DNA of 64,000 nt from Megalopta genalis (Eukaryota; Arthropoda; Insecta; Hymenoptera; Halictidae). The DNA lies in contig NW_027476361.1 in assembly GCF_051020955.1 (NCBI RefSeq), positions 215,668 to 279,667 of the forward strand. The letters are read 5' to 3'. The first letter of the stretch is position 1; the number at the start of each line of letters is the position of its first letter. The notes below the pieces were generated by a model that was not told the origin of the DNA, searched no databases, and worked only from the letters and a program-made list of their open reading frames with translations. Positions 12,831 to 24,395 of this stretch are shown piece after piece. Both the position numbers and the translations under genes were made by a program.

Positions 12831-13946
12831 GCCGTTAGGACTTCAGTCAAAGCGAAACGTCTGGCTCTAATTGCGTTCGAGCCGTTTACGGCGATTGCGT
12901 ATACGCGCGGAATTTGTCCCAGCAAAACTCGGGACCGCGCGTACGCCACGGAATTCCATCATCTCGAGAAAGTTTGGCTCGCCTCTGTCTCTTCTTCGAC
13001 CAGGTTTATGTCGCGAACATGACGAAAACGCTGTTTCCGAGATTCAGACGATTCTCACATTCCGCGATCATTCCGCATCCTTCGCGGATGATACCGAAAT
13101 ACCAGTCGCGCATTCCGGCCTCGAAAGTACCAGTAAACACACTCGGTATCGCGTGGGGAAATAGAGGAATGGCTCAGGGATAAAAAAGAAATAATAGCTA
13201 ACTTCGGTGAGTGTAACCGCGTCACGTTCACAGTTTCCAGACGGTATCCGCCGAATGTTAGGGAAGTGGAGCCGGTTACTGTGGGGTGACCGATTGCTGT
13301 GCCTTTGGTTCGTTGACAGGGATAATTCATTTTATATTTATCGAATTAGACGCGTTACATTTTTTCTATTGGAAATTGAACAAAATAAGAAAAATACGAA
13401 TATTTAATATGACATATTCGGTAAATAGAAAATTAATTATCCTACACTAATTGACAGGTATATTTAATTCCGTATTTATCCAATAAGATGCGTTACATTT
13501 TTGTTATTGGAAATTGAACAAAATAAAAGAATGCGAGAATTTAATATGATTTATTCGACAAATACAAACATAATTATCACGCAGTAGTTAACTGCTTAGT
13601 GGACACGGTAGTTCGCTCGAAAACTCTTTTGTGTATTTTGCCAAACATCTTGTGTTCCTTCTATATTTCAATAATGATCAAATTTGTACTAATGCAAAAG
13701 ACACCAACGAATAATTGAAATGTATCAAAAAGTGAGATATAGGTAAAAAAACCGTTCAATTTGTCGAAAACTTCGAACATCACTTTGATGGACACAGTAC
13801 CTCGCTCAAAAACTGTCTTGCATATTTTATTAAATATTTCGCGTTCTATCTATACTTGAATCGATATATGTACATATACAAAAGACATCGATGTACAATC
13901 GAAATGTTCAAGACGAGCAACACAGATAAAAAATACTGCGGATTTT
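12831..13946. repeat. Tandem unit, copy 3, truncated
   Basis: Matches 1-1116 of copy 1 and then switches abruptly to unrelated sequence after GATTTT at 13941-13946. It includes the dispersed-repeat block (13261-13565) and the 189-bp duplication. This is the visible right edge of the array. Confidence 0.95.
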
Positions 13947-16075
13947 TTAGAACATCGGTCGTCGCTGTAATAGGCTCAGTGAATGACGTACTTACCCTAA
14001 AAAACAAAAACGTAAAAAAGGGGGGGGAGACGAATGTATCGGCAGAGGAAAAAAGTCATCCGTATGCCTCTTTCCGTAAAGCTCCGAAACGGCCGTTTCG
14101 TTACCAACAGTAATCCTAGTCGTCGAAGACCCTGCACGTTCCATGTTCCCGGAGCGGAACAGCTGAGCTGCGCGCTGCGTGTACGAGAATAGATATCCGC
14201 GGCAGGTCGATAAACGGCGTGGAAACAAAAGGGAAACAGAATAGAATCGGCGGGGAACCCGGAAGCCGCCTTGGTATAAGGGATGATAAGCTTTGCGAGA
14301 CGGCGTCACCAAACCGGAATATCGGTTCCGTTCGCTTTGGTTCTCGCTGGCGCGGCGAACGGCCATTTACATCGACACGATAATAAGCCGCGCTCGAAAG
14401 TACCGTCGAAACCTCTCGAGATTCTGGAAGGAATTGTCGTGGAATTTGGTCTCCAAAGACTAACCCCGCCTCCTCGCGGCGGAGACTGGGCAACGCACAT
14501 CAGTATGGGCGGCAAAACAGGGTAATGGCATACCTCTGCGTTAGCGGCGAGCGTTTCTTTTGCTAGGACCTGCGCGCAGAGGAGTAACTTGTTAGAATTG
14601 GACATGGATCTCGTTAAGTTCATGTGCGCGCTAACAGGTGACAAGAGAGGCAAGAGCAGGGGCCAATGATAGATATAAACATGGTGGTGCATGACATGAT
14701 TACAATTGACTTCCCTACTACAGGTCTGTGACGCTGGGTCGACGCGGTGCTTGCGTGTGGCGCTTGGCGCCCGCTACCGTGGTCGACGGTATTATTGCTA
14801 CTACCACCCGCGGCCCTCGGGCTTGTCGGTGGTGTATTTCCTACCCGCGGCCTTCGGGCTTGTCTGGGTAGAATGCATCTGCAGCCCTTTGGTTTGTCGA
14901 GCGGTGCCAAAATTACTTCAATGACACGGGCTGGCTGTGTTGGGTTCAGCAGTCAGCTCTATAAATTTATCAGAAGCAAATAAGTAAATAGCCGCCCGCT
15001 GGCCTAGCACGCTGCACTATTGCTGTCGTGTGGTATCTTGGGGGCGGCAAGACGGCAAGAAATGCCGTTGTAGCGGTTGGCGTGCGGTGCCGAGCACCCG
15101 CCGCCGCGGTCGCCTGGCAGAACGACCATCACTACTTTCATATTATTATCGCCGGCATTATAGCCGGCGAAATACTTAAAACAAACATACAACTCCTTGC
15201 AGCCGACAGATGAGTTAAGACCGGGTCTTCTGACTCCCCGGTCCAATGAACTTAACAGCGAGGGCGCGATGGATCCAAGTCCCGGTTCCTTCGCAGCTGT
15301 TCACCGCTGATTATCCATCGACCGGCATAAGTGAGCACCACTTCGCCCGGTCAGAGCAGGCTTCGGCCTCGTTAATGCTCTAGTCTAGACAATAACTGTC
15401 GTGGAATTTACCGCGAAATCCCGCGTACAACGGCGTGAATGGAGGTAACCGCGCAGCCGGCAAAAAAGACCGCGAGGTAAAAAGGGGCCACGTTTCGCGG
15501 CCTGGCACTGGGAAAAGTGGAAAGTGCAGTCGGGCAAACGAAGGCAGAGGAACGGGTGGAGGGGCGGGTGGGGAGACGGCGATTAAACGAGGCACTTCTT
15601 TACATTACGCTTGACGCGATGAGACGAGCGAATTAAATGAGACCGGCGCGGCGTTCACGCATCGTTTTCCTTCAAATCTCGCGGAATCCGCCGCTGGTTT
15701 CAAATTAGTTCTTGATGTCGCACGACCAACGTGGATGCTCGCAAAGTCTCTTAATGAATGGTATAACGAGGGTGTGTCGCGAATTCTGCTCGGCGCGTCG
15801 AGCCCGCGAAATAGTCTGCCGCTGATGATGCACGGGGTGTCTCAGCCCGGATAAGCCATCGAGATGTCACCTTAAGCTTCCGACGATCACAGCCTAGACG
15901 ATTTTCTAGTGGCTCCGCCAGCAACCGCTCTTAACGCTCTCTCACCTGGCCCCGCTTGCACTCGGAACCTCGAGTTGTGTTTTTTATCGGTTTTAACCAT
16001 AAAACTGCTGAGCACTTCGCGCGATCGACGGATGTATGGTTTTTTTGACAAGATTGCGTTTAGTCGCAGGTTGTA
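13947..16075. other. GC-rich non-coding stretch, no gene recognised
   Basis: GC- and CpG-rich sequence with several mutually overlapping open frames of 60-128 codons on both strands; none has recognisable motifs, so I do not call them genes. A G-run (AAAAAAGGGGGGGGAGAC) lies at about 14014. A short direct repeat, CCCGCGGCC(C/T)TCGGGCTTGTC, occurs at 14807 and 14844. The block 14720-15215 could be part of a retrotransposon or LTR, but I found no matching partner or target-site duplication. Confidence 0.5.
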
Positions 16076-16078
16076 CAA

Positions 16079-16495
16079 ATTCCATTCAGATTCATATTTG
16101 CAATATTTACATCCTTGTTTGAGCATTAATTTCTATTCAGATTTATCATATTTGTGATGTCTTTATTCATATTTACATGGTGATTTCTATTCACATTTAT
16201 TCATATTTGTGATATTTATATTCACACTTACATATTAATTAATATTCACGTTTATTCATATTTGTGATATTTATGTTCATATTTACATATTAATTAATAT
16301 TCACGTTTATTCATATTTGTGATATTTATGTTCATATTTACATATTAATTAATATTCACGTTTATTCATATTTGTGATATTTATATTCATATTTACATAT
16401 TAAATCCGATTCGCATTTGTTCATATTTGTGATATTTATATACATATTTACATATTTAATTCCTATTCATATTTATTCATATTTGCAATATGTGC
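16079..16495 (+). repeat. 55-bp AT-rich tandem repeat
   Basis: TTTGTGATAT recurs at 16261, 16316 and 16371, exactly 55 bp apart, with TTCATATTTACATATTAAT and TTCACGTTTATTCATA between. The central copies are nearly identical and the outer ones progressively degenerate, giving about six to eight copies. No coding role is apparent. Confidence 0.9.
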
Positions 16496-17560
16496 TTCAA
16501 GCAAGAAGTTCATTCGAATTTCACGAAGAAATATTTTAGTAATTTCAATAATCGTCCCCCATTTTCCGAATTTAATTTCTGACAAAAAGTCAGTCTAATG
16601 AAAACATTGATTGAATGGAAAGAAATACATTTTACAACATTATCAGTGAAACAGTGAAACTATTTCATTTAAACAAGAATGAATAAATAATTGTTTCATT
16701 AGACGTCTCATTAACAACCACAACTATTCAATTCTCCAATGTGAAAGTTTTCCATTAAGTTGAAATTGTAACAAACATTTTTATTATTCTCACTCATCCA
16801 ATTTTAACACGTTGTTGATTGTGGGTTGCAGATAGAATTTCAATTCCATTTTCGACGACACCCGGAACAAATGAAATAAAACGAACGAGTACGTGCGGTA
16901 AAAATAAATGTTCAGCAAACCTTGTCGCGTACAATATAATGACCGTTTCCTAATTTATTTAAATTAATTGCAAAACTTCACTCGTACACAGGTCTGTCTC
17001 AATGTATTCTTTCGCTTCTGACGGTTTTCGATTTCTCAAATGTCTTCTTAATTCCGTAAAATTCTTAGTTTCTTAATAAAAATTAAATTAGAATATTTCA
17101 GACACTCGTAAAGAGAAAGCTAAGTGCAGTCTTCCGACAAAAAGAATAACGAAGCAAAACGATTCGGATAAGTAGAGAAAGTCCAAGTGTATTGTTGCTG
17201 TCAAGTGGCCAGGATTTATGGCAGGGGCCATGTGCTTGGGTATCCCGACGGTATGGGTCTGTCTTTGGCCGTTCCGGGGCACGTGCGACCCCGTCATAAC
17301 GTCTCCTGGTCCTTGATTACGGTCCAGTCAATTACGGTTGGGTCTCGCACTGTTTGGGCACGTAGGCCCATCAGCGCGGGATGTTTAGCAGGTGTTAGTT
17401 TGCCATTCTCGCTGCTAACTCCCGGCCCACCGCTTTGGGGCAATCTCAATGGATCTGTGATTGCAGTGATTGGACCGTAATTCCTTGCCGCCCACCCTAG
17501 GTCAAGAAGAGTAGGGAGGACCGAGGTAATATTAGGGATGACCCCGTTCCTCTAACGAGA
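16496..17560. other. AT-rich stretch, then a GC-rich block at 17187-17520
   Basis: 16496-17180 is AT-rich with nothing recognised. 17187-17520 is abruptly GC-richer and contains a 97-codon plus-strand open frame of no known type. The sharp base-composition edge and the adjoining GAGAC minisatellite suggest an inserted repeat of unknown family; this is inference. Confidence 0.4.
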
Positions 17561-17710
17561 GACATTCGTGAGACCACAAGGGACTCACTGGACACGAAAC
17601 CACAAGGGACTCGGGAGATACACGAGAGTCAGGAGAGACCACAAGAGACTCTAGAGACATCGTGAGAGATACGCGAGACCATAAGGGACTCACGAGATAC
17701 CTAAGAGACT
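17561..17710 (+). repeat. Degenerate GAGACCACAAGGGACTC minisatellite
   Basis: Variants of GAGACCACAAGGGACTC separated by short ACGAGAGATAC-like spacers recur about five or six times, for example near 17570, 17600, 17635 and 17675. Spacing is irregular (about 25-40 bp). Purine-rich on the plus strand; no gene recognised. Confidence 0.75.
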
Positions 17711-19303
17711 TAGTAATCGGACGGCACACCACGTACAAAATTCTACAGAGCTCGAAGCTCACAAGGAGCACCAACGAGCATTTTAACATGTATTGTACTT
17801 AAATCTCGGGGAACTTGTTAGCAAAGGATCAAAACGTTCCGCTCATGCCTTTGATATTTTCGCGCGTTTACCCGCGGTTAATGCGGGAACATTCAAAATC
17901 AGGTTAAGATACACGATCTATTAAGAGCTGAAATTTAATATTTGCTTTACTTTCGTTTTTGTTTTTTTTTCTTTTTTTACTGAAAGTAACTTCACTGTGC
18001 CGCTAAAAAGAAGCGAATCGACGTCGAATTCGCAGTTCTGCTCGCCCCGAAATGTGTAACCGAACTTTCCGATGGAAAAAATTACACCGCCGTGGTTGCA
18101 ACGTTTTCAGAGAAAATATCTTGGACGCGAATTTTCTTTTCTATTGTGAGCAAATTCTCGCCAGCCTCTAATCCGGGTTTTCATCGACTAGATATTTCGC
18201 TGGTAAAAATTAGGCAGCGATAAAAAGAAGTCTGCTTAATTAGTACATTTACTATCCAAGTAAATTCAAGGTGCACTATAATTACAGATTAACTGACTGC
18301 AGTTTTTCGTGCATTTATTATAAAAGTTAATAGCTACAATTTAAAATAGTACGACAATTAATGGGATTATAAAATATAAAATATAATTGAATATTTTAAT
18401 GTACTTTAAATACGCCTTAATTTGTTGAAATTATTAAAAATATATATATATATATATATATACATGAAAAGTCCATAAGCGGTTCTTATTACTTACAATA
18501 GATGCAACAAATTTTTATTTTGTATAAAGTAAGTTTCCTTTCTTTACGAATTTATTTATAGGTTCCTGTGTCTTTCTAAATTTCTAGTATGCTTCTGAAA
18601 AAATTTATTTACGTCCTTCAAATGACGTCGAAGATGACAGAACTTTCATATAACGTTCAATAGTTGCGTTTTCTTATTTCAATAAAATTGGATTTACAAC
18701 ACAAATGAGACACCGTGCAATACTTCACGATAGCAGCAAGAAGGACTGTAGCTTAATAAGCCCCATTAATAATACGGCCACAGGGAATGGTGCAATGCGT
18801 ATTTGGATTCATTCGGAGTCCGAAAAAGCTGCTGAAGTAAATGGTGTAGGAATGAATAATTTCTTCGAGAAACATATGGCACGTCTTTCCATCTTCACGT
18901 CGGCGACTTGCGAATGCTAATTAAGCGGATAAGAGTTTTTCCTCCAACAACAGATTTATTGGAAACGTGAAAATAACTTCCCCAGTCATTCGTTACAGTG
19001 GATGTTCGGACACTTTTTAATACGGAGAAAATGTAATGACATTGAATCGTGAAGAGGCTCAATTTAGCAGACAATCGCCGAAACAATATTTACATAAATT
19101 AAAATTGGTTGAAATGGTAAAGAGAAATTTAAAACAGAAACCATACTTTTTAACTTTTTTATTTGAGTGATTAAATTATGTATAACATGTCATAAAAGGA
19201 ATACAATTGTTATTTCAATCTATTGTTCAACTCTATAAAGAAATAATTATACCGTACGAAGACATAATTGCGTAATTATGAAGAAATAATTGCGCATGAG
19301 GTA
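17711..19303. other. AT-rich non-coding stretch
   Basis: No recognisable gene. It contains a short TA dinucleotide run at about 18441-18463 and poly-T tracts near 17960. Short open frames of 60-71 codons carry no recognisable domain. Confidence 0.5.
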
Positions 19304-19572
19304 CAGTAAATTCTCCCCAATTGTCCCTCAGCTTCGAAATGAAAATGGACAATTTAGGAAGATGAGATACGATTATTCGAGCCTCGTGGCTCGTTTTTAT
19401 AGTAAACAATTGTAAAAACAAGCCACAAGATCATTTATTAATCGTGTTTAATAATCGTAATAATCGAAATTAATAATCGTAATAATTATCGTATTTAATA
19501 ATCATATCTCCTCTCCCAAATTGCCCATTTTTGTGCACAATCTGAGCGTCAATTAGGTAGAATTTACTACAG
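19304..19572. mobile_element. MITE with CAGTAAATTCTCC ends, copy A
   Basis: The left end CAGTAAATTCTCCCCAATTG is preceded by TA, and the right end carries the diverged complement (GAATTTACTAC). The left third closely matches 44714-44931, sharing AAAATGGACAATTT, GATACGATTATTCGAGCCT and CTCGTTTTTAT. The interior carries extra TAATAATCG-type repeats (19435-19510). The TA flank and end structure suggest a Tc1/mariner-type non-autonomous element. Confidence 0.7.
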
Positions 19573-19843
19573 TTTCGACTAATAAATGTACCATCCTATA
19601 TTCCACGGTCGGCTGGAGGTGGAAATTTCCACGGTGGCCTGTATCCTCGGAGCGAGGGTGGTGCGAGAAGGGGCTGGGCGAAGGGGACGAAGAAGGAGGA
19701 CGCGAAAAGCGATGGTCACCTCAGTCACCTCAAAGAAGAGGCGAGTCGTCACCCCCCACTCCCAACAGGAGAGGACCTCTTCTATTGGCGGGCGGCGGGC
19801 ACTAAGTCTAGCAAGAGCTGGTTCACCCGCCGCCCGCCTACCC

Positions 19844-20491
19844 TCAGCTGCTCGTGGGCTCGAGGCGTGGGCGCACACGCAGCCCCCGAGCTAGTCGGTC
19901 CCGCTCAAGACCTCGCCCGGCAGCCTCCTTCTGCAGCATTACCTGTTCACAGAAGGAGATTGCTGCCGCCCATTTTCTAGGGCTCTCCAGCATGGCCCCA
20001 ACTAAGCTGGAGAGAGCGAGGTCGTGGCCGACTTCCCGTTTTAGGACTCGGCGCAGAGCTGAAAAGGTGGGGCATTCCTACAGCGTATGCTGCGCCGAGT
20101 CCTCCTCCGCACCACAGCGGTGGAACACCGTCGTCGCTTCCCGACCGATGCGACACAAATAAACACCGAAGCTGCCATGCCCGGTGAATACCTGCGTCGC
20201 CCGGTAGGTGAGCCTGCCATTACGCCTCTCCCGCCACGAGGTAAAGTGTGGCAGGAGAGCCCCGGCGACTCGCTCGCCGGTGTAAAGACTTACCCTTGCC
20301 AGAGCGACAGCTGGGAAGCTGTCCCAGGCGAGTTCCACTTCCTCGCCCGTGTTTCCATGACGTTGACTCGAGAGGTTCCTCGCTGCCGTCAGTGTGTTCA
20401 TCCCCATCCCGTCACCGACGAAGAGAACGTCGCCCCGCGCCACGCCGCACGGCGGCGTCGTCACGCTGTCGCTCGAACTCGCCGCCGACAC
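19844..20491 (-). pseudogene. R1/TRAS-clade non-LTR retrotransposon ORF2 C-terminus, relic
   Basis: Read on the minus strand, this is the C-terminal end of an R1/TRAS-like reverse transcriptase polyprotein. Visible hallmarks are a TQVFTGHGSFGVYL block, then R-C-G-A-E-E-D-S-A-Q-H-T-L, the H/C-rich zinc-knuckle-like motif that precedes ECP(x)F in this clade, then W-A-A-A-I-S-F-C-E-Q-V-M-L-Q-K-E-A-A, the usual tail of these proteins, and a stop at 19844-19846. An in-frame TAG at 20078-20080 sits between HTL and ECP, where the family has a Glu, so the frame is broken. The open frame continues somewhat upstream of 20491 (to about 20600) without recognisable motifs. The reverse transcriptase and endonuclease domains are absent. 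The GC-rich flank down to about 19600 may be 3' UTR. Assignment to the clade is confident; the subfamily is not. Confidence 0.88.
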
Positions 20492-20829
20492 GCGAATACG
20501 TGCCTCGATCGCGTGTGTCGCAACCTCATACCAGACCTCCCGCTCTGCGAACAGACATTTTTCTCCATTCAGGGAATGTTGTGTATCGTAATCCCCTCTC
20601 CCCTCACGAGCCTCGAACCCATCTTAATTGAATCTATAGTCCGGGCGCGCTCGACCGAGCTATGAATCTACGTGGAAAAGGATCACTAGTCGGAAACGGC
20701 TTCTTATCTTAGCTTGTAATGATGTTGTTAACGGAGAAAATTTACTTTGGCGAGTTTCTCGATTTTCATTACCTGTAGAACTCCGTTTTTGCGAGCTCGA
20801 CGGCAGGCTGTTGGAGCTGCGCAGGGTGG

Positions 20830-20900
20830 TGGGGCCAGTTACTGAGTGGTAGTAAATTACTTTGTGTTTTGTTTATATTCGAACGTAATTAACTTCTTTT
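20830..20900 (+). repeat. Dispersed GGCCAGTTACTG-type repeat fragment
   Basis: GGGGCCAGTTACTGAGTGGTAG...TTACTTTGTGTTTTGTTTATATTCGAA resembles the starts of 431-520, 1610-1660 and 38697-38790. This appears to be one end of a dispersed element of unknown class, followed by AT-rich sequence. Confidence 0.55.
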
Positions 20901-21428
20901 TTTATTAAGCTGTTAAACACCCTATGGGTTTATTAACAATATAATTTGTAATATATTATTACAAAATTAATATTACATGTACAATATATTGTACAATATT
21001 ATTACATATTACTTTGGATATATGAAACTTGTCAAGTAATGTATCTAACGCTCAAGGATCATAATTAACTTCATGTTTGTCGAATAAGGTCTAACACATT
21101 TTTATATTTAAATTGAAATTGATTGTTTATTTGTTAAAATAAAACATGCAAAAGACAAAAGTTCTTAAAATACGGAAATTGTTTGAATTTTTGGTACTGA
21201 ATTAGCGAGATCTCCTGTCAAGCTTGCGAAAAAGCTTAACAAAATGGCGAACGAATGAAGATCAATGTTCGGTAAAATAAATCGTTGCAGTCCCTTTGAA
21301 AGGTGTAAGTTATTGTAATTGTACTGTATATGTTTGATTTTCTTCATATTGTGTTTAAATACTTCTATGAAATACAAATATGATATAAATATCGAAGTAT
21401 ATATCCTTCTTTAAACAGTTAGCTGTCT

Positions 21429-21755
21429 TCGACGAGTATACTCGTCATGAAGAAGTGGCCATAATCTGTTATGACGAGTATACTCGTCACGAAGAAATAG
21501 CAAAAATTTATGTCACGACGAGTATTCTCGTCACGAAGAAATAGCAAAAATTTATGTCACGACGAGTATACACGTTACGAAGAACTAGCAAGAATTTATG
21601 TTACGACGAGTATACTCGTCACGAAGAAATAGCAAGAATTTATGTCACAATGAGTACGTTTGTCATGAAGAAATCACAAAAATTTATGTTACGACGAGTA
21701 TATTCGTCATAAAGAAAGAACAAGAATTTAGGTTACGAGTATACTCGTCACAAAC
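21429..21755 (+). repeat. 44-bp tandem repeat built on a perfect 16-bp palindrome
   Basis: Eight copies start near 21431, 21473, 21517, 21561, 21605, 21649, 21693 and 21734, mostly 44 bp apart. Each carries GACGAGTATACTCGTC, a perfect 16-bp palindrome in three to four copies and near-perfect in the rest, followed by A-rich sequence with GAAGAAATAGCAA and ATTTATGT. The 44-bp period is not a multiple of 3, so the short open frame across it (21598-21858) shifts meaning from copy to copy and is not a credible gene. A repeated binding site or a transposon-derived satellite are both possible. Confidence 0.93.
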
Positions 21756-23640
21756 AAGTAACCGATTAACAGTGCTGTTAGATTGCTTTCAACGTACCAA
21801 AAATCGCAAAAATGAAAACGAACGTCTAGTTAACTCTTGTTTGTTGCTCTCAAGATAGTGAATGTTTATACCGCATAAATAAAATATTGCATAAAATTCT
21901 CTGCATTTAGTGTTTCATATTCCGCCGATCGCTCTCGCCACACACGCATAAAATCCGCAGCCCGCTCGTTACACTGTCAGCCATATTGAATCTTCGTCTA
22001 TTCCGCCGATTCCCTCGACGCTAATGTATTAAACGTTTAAATATTTTAATGCGGCAAGTGGACATTCTCGATAACGGAAACCGAACTGTAACAAGGTGTT
22101 ATTAGACGCAGAGGGGGATTCGCGAGCGCTGAAAACGTGGAACGACGATGATGCTAATCTTTAAGTACCGTGCTTCTTCCCGGGCCAGCTCGGCTACGTT
22201 GGAATTGTCATGTTGCAGGCTGAAATCGCGCTCCCCTGTCTGCGACAGAAGCGTCTCTCGTTTGGATGCTGCCGAAGGGGCCGGATATATTAATTGAATC
22301 TGTTAGTAAAACGGACCGAATCCAACTGTTTCCGGGGAAGTCGTTTGCCGCTGTTACCCGCGGAAAAAAGATCGCCTCGCCAGCGTTAACCGAGTCAAAA
22401 AAGAAACGGAACGACGGAGATTAGAGTCTTCTAAGGGTCGCGTAAAAGTCGTGGAATTTCGCCGAGTTATCCCGACTCGAAGGGATAACACCCAACGGAA
22501 ATCGTCGACTTTTAAAGCGTCCGATAAAATGGGAAAATAGAATGCATCGAACGGACGAAATTCTTATCAATTATCTCAACATTAAATTAATTTCTCCGGC
22601 TGTGTTTCACTCGATTATTATGTCTGCCCGCTTCGCCGGACACAGATGCAACTAATTTTACATAATTAAATTGTACTTAGCATTACTCGTGTGATACGAA
22701 TTCATTTGATAATTAACCAACCGGCACGGAAATAATCAACGATCTAATTGTACGAAATTCTTTTCTTTTCTGTTTTGCAATTATGTGGAGCGTATTGGTT
22801 AAACTCACTAATTATTTTAATTGTGCACACTCGTTACACGACTACGATAAATTGACTGAAAATTTTATGAAAAATTGAAATTGTCAGCATTAATTGCAAG
22901 ATTTTGGAGCTACGTAGAGATTTCATTCTTTTTCGAATTATTTTATTCTGTTGAAAATAAAATAACGGTATTTTTGTATCGTTTAATTTATTTTTCTTCT
23001 TCGTTTTCCGTTTGACCTACTCATTTTTGTCACAAATGCATAAAATCCGCGCTCTAATGATAAGAGCACACGTTCCACCCGGCGTAAAATAACTTTTGTT
23101 CGTCGTCGCTGTATCCTTCGTTTTATCAGTTTATAAAAGTAACAATGAGACATTTGTTCTGATTTTTAACAAATATTATTGCAACGTTTGCCGCAAGTAA
23201 CATATAAATTGAATAAATAACTCGTAAATGTATCTCTATACGATAAAAATAATCGTAAATTAAAGAATTAGAGACCCATTATTTTGACAGGTTCCGTAAA
23301 TCTAATGTTAACCCTTTGCACTCGAAACTATTTAAACTGTAAATATAATAATTTTTCTCACTTATAGTATTTTTTATTTTATACGATAAAATGCATTTTA
23401 TGCATATGAAATTGATTCTTGGAACTCACACAACAGTTATTGTTATTATATAATTATTATATAATTATTATATAATTATTATATATTATATAATTTTTTA
23501 AATCTAAACTTTATTAATATAAACATTATCTTAAAACGTGATGTAACAAATTTTAGTGGTGCCTCTGAGTCACTCGAGTGCTAAGGGTTAATCAAATAAA
23601 TTTACTAGCAGCGTCAATTTTGTCACGAAGTATTATTTCC
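21756..23640. other. Mixed non-coding stretch
   Basis: No gene recognised. Reverse copies of the dispersed TAGACTGCGGATTTTTATGC motif lie at 21945-21960 and 23038-23054. A short tandem of TTATTATATAA units sits at about 23440-23500. 22100-22520 is CpG-rich without a convincing open frame. Confidence 0.5.
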
Positions 23641-24255
23641 GTTCCGTTGCCTACGTGACGGAAGAGAGACCATTCTGGCCGAACATGATAATGTGATTAT
23701 CAGACAGTGGCTTCTTATACTATCGCAGCGTGTTTAGGGCAACCTGTTATGCAACTAGACGGAACAGTTGACGCAGAAAGTTGGCCAGATTTGTGCCGGC
23801 GGAGATTTTGTTCGATGGCAGTGTCGCAGAAAATGTATTATGGTGGACGACTGTTTCCTGGAAACTGCGCCACTCCAGGATCTCGTCTCTACGGTTTGCT
23901 TAGAAACACATTGCCGGCTAGTAGCCACTAATGGATGAGTTTAAACTGCGCCATACCTACCAAACTACCATATCCTGTCGCGATGTTGGCCAACCCCGTA
24001 TCTCCATGAAAGCAAGATCCGATACACATCGTGCTACAGAGTTACAATCTGTGCACCCCTTCGGAGACATGTTTCTACTCCGGAACTGCCTTAAGGAAAG
24101 AACCCGCCGTGTAAATGGTACTACAGTACTATCTACGGAGTGTTCGCGTGTCTACAGAGTGGCCCGAAAGTAACGATAATATTTTCTACTAAATCTTGAA
24201 GTTATATCGAAGTTATATATATATATATTACTATCGAGCCCAGAATCTTGAATCA
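23641..24255 (+). other. Unidentified moderately GC-rich block with two adjacent short open frames
   Basis: Two plus-strand open frames (23707-23931 and 23931-24173) lie back to back in an otherwise AT-rich area. Base composition makes this block stand out, as if it were a decayed retrocopy or transposon piece. I recognise no domain in either translation and do not call them genes. Confidence 0.3.
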
Positions 24256-24395
24256 CTCAGGGTGTCCCGAATATGTCTCGTAATCCGGATATTGGAGGTT
24301 CCTGAGGTCATTTGAAGCAACTTTTTCCTTTGCGAAAATTTTCTCCGAAGCTTCGTTTACGAGTTATTAACGAAAACAAAGATCAATGTTCGAAA
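24256..24395 (+). mobile_element. Half copy of the 33177-33500 MITE family
   Basis: The run GGTCATTTGAAGCAACTTTT, then CGAAAATT and CTTCGTTTACGAGTTATTAA, matches the left arm of the MITE at 33177-33500. Only one arm is present, so this is a fragment. Confidence 0.75.

Larger units (their letters stand above)
1..13946. repeat. 6415-bp tandem array, about 2.2 copies visible
   Basis: The sequence at position 1 recurs at 6416 and again at 12831, so the period is 6415 bp. The first two copies are complete. The third stays identical up to the GATTTT at 13941-13946 and then diverges into unrelated DNA. The array runs off the left edge, so its true copy number and left boundary are unknown. I saw one substitution, G at 4568 versus A at 10983. 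Near-identity over 6.4 kb implies a very recent duplication or an assembly artefact. No protein gene is recognisable inside the unit; all open frames are short (120 codons or fewer) and resemble nothing I know. Confidence 0.97.

Noticed and set aside
13992..14692. Three overlapping minus-strand frames (124-128 codons) with a GGTAAGTACG donor-like site at about 13988-13997
   Set aside because: Overlapping frames in GC-rich DNA with no recognisable domain. One donor-like match without an acceptor, partner exon or coding evidence is not enough.
14720..15215. Possible solo LTR starting TGTGACGC
   Set aside because: No convincing CA end, no target-site duplication and no second copy in the window.
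21598..21858. 86-codon frame across the 44-bp palindromic repeat
   Set aside because: The period is not a multiple of 3, so each copy is read in a different phase.
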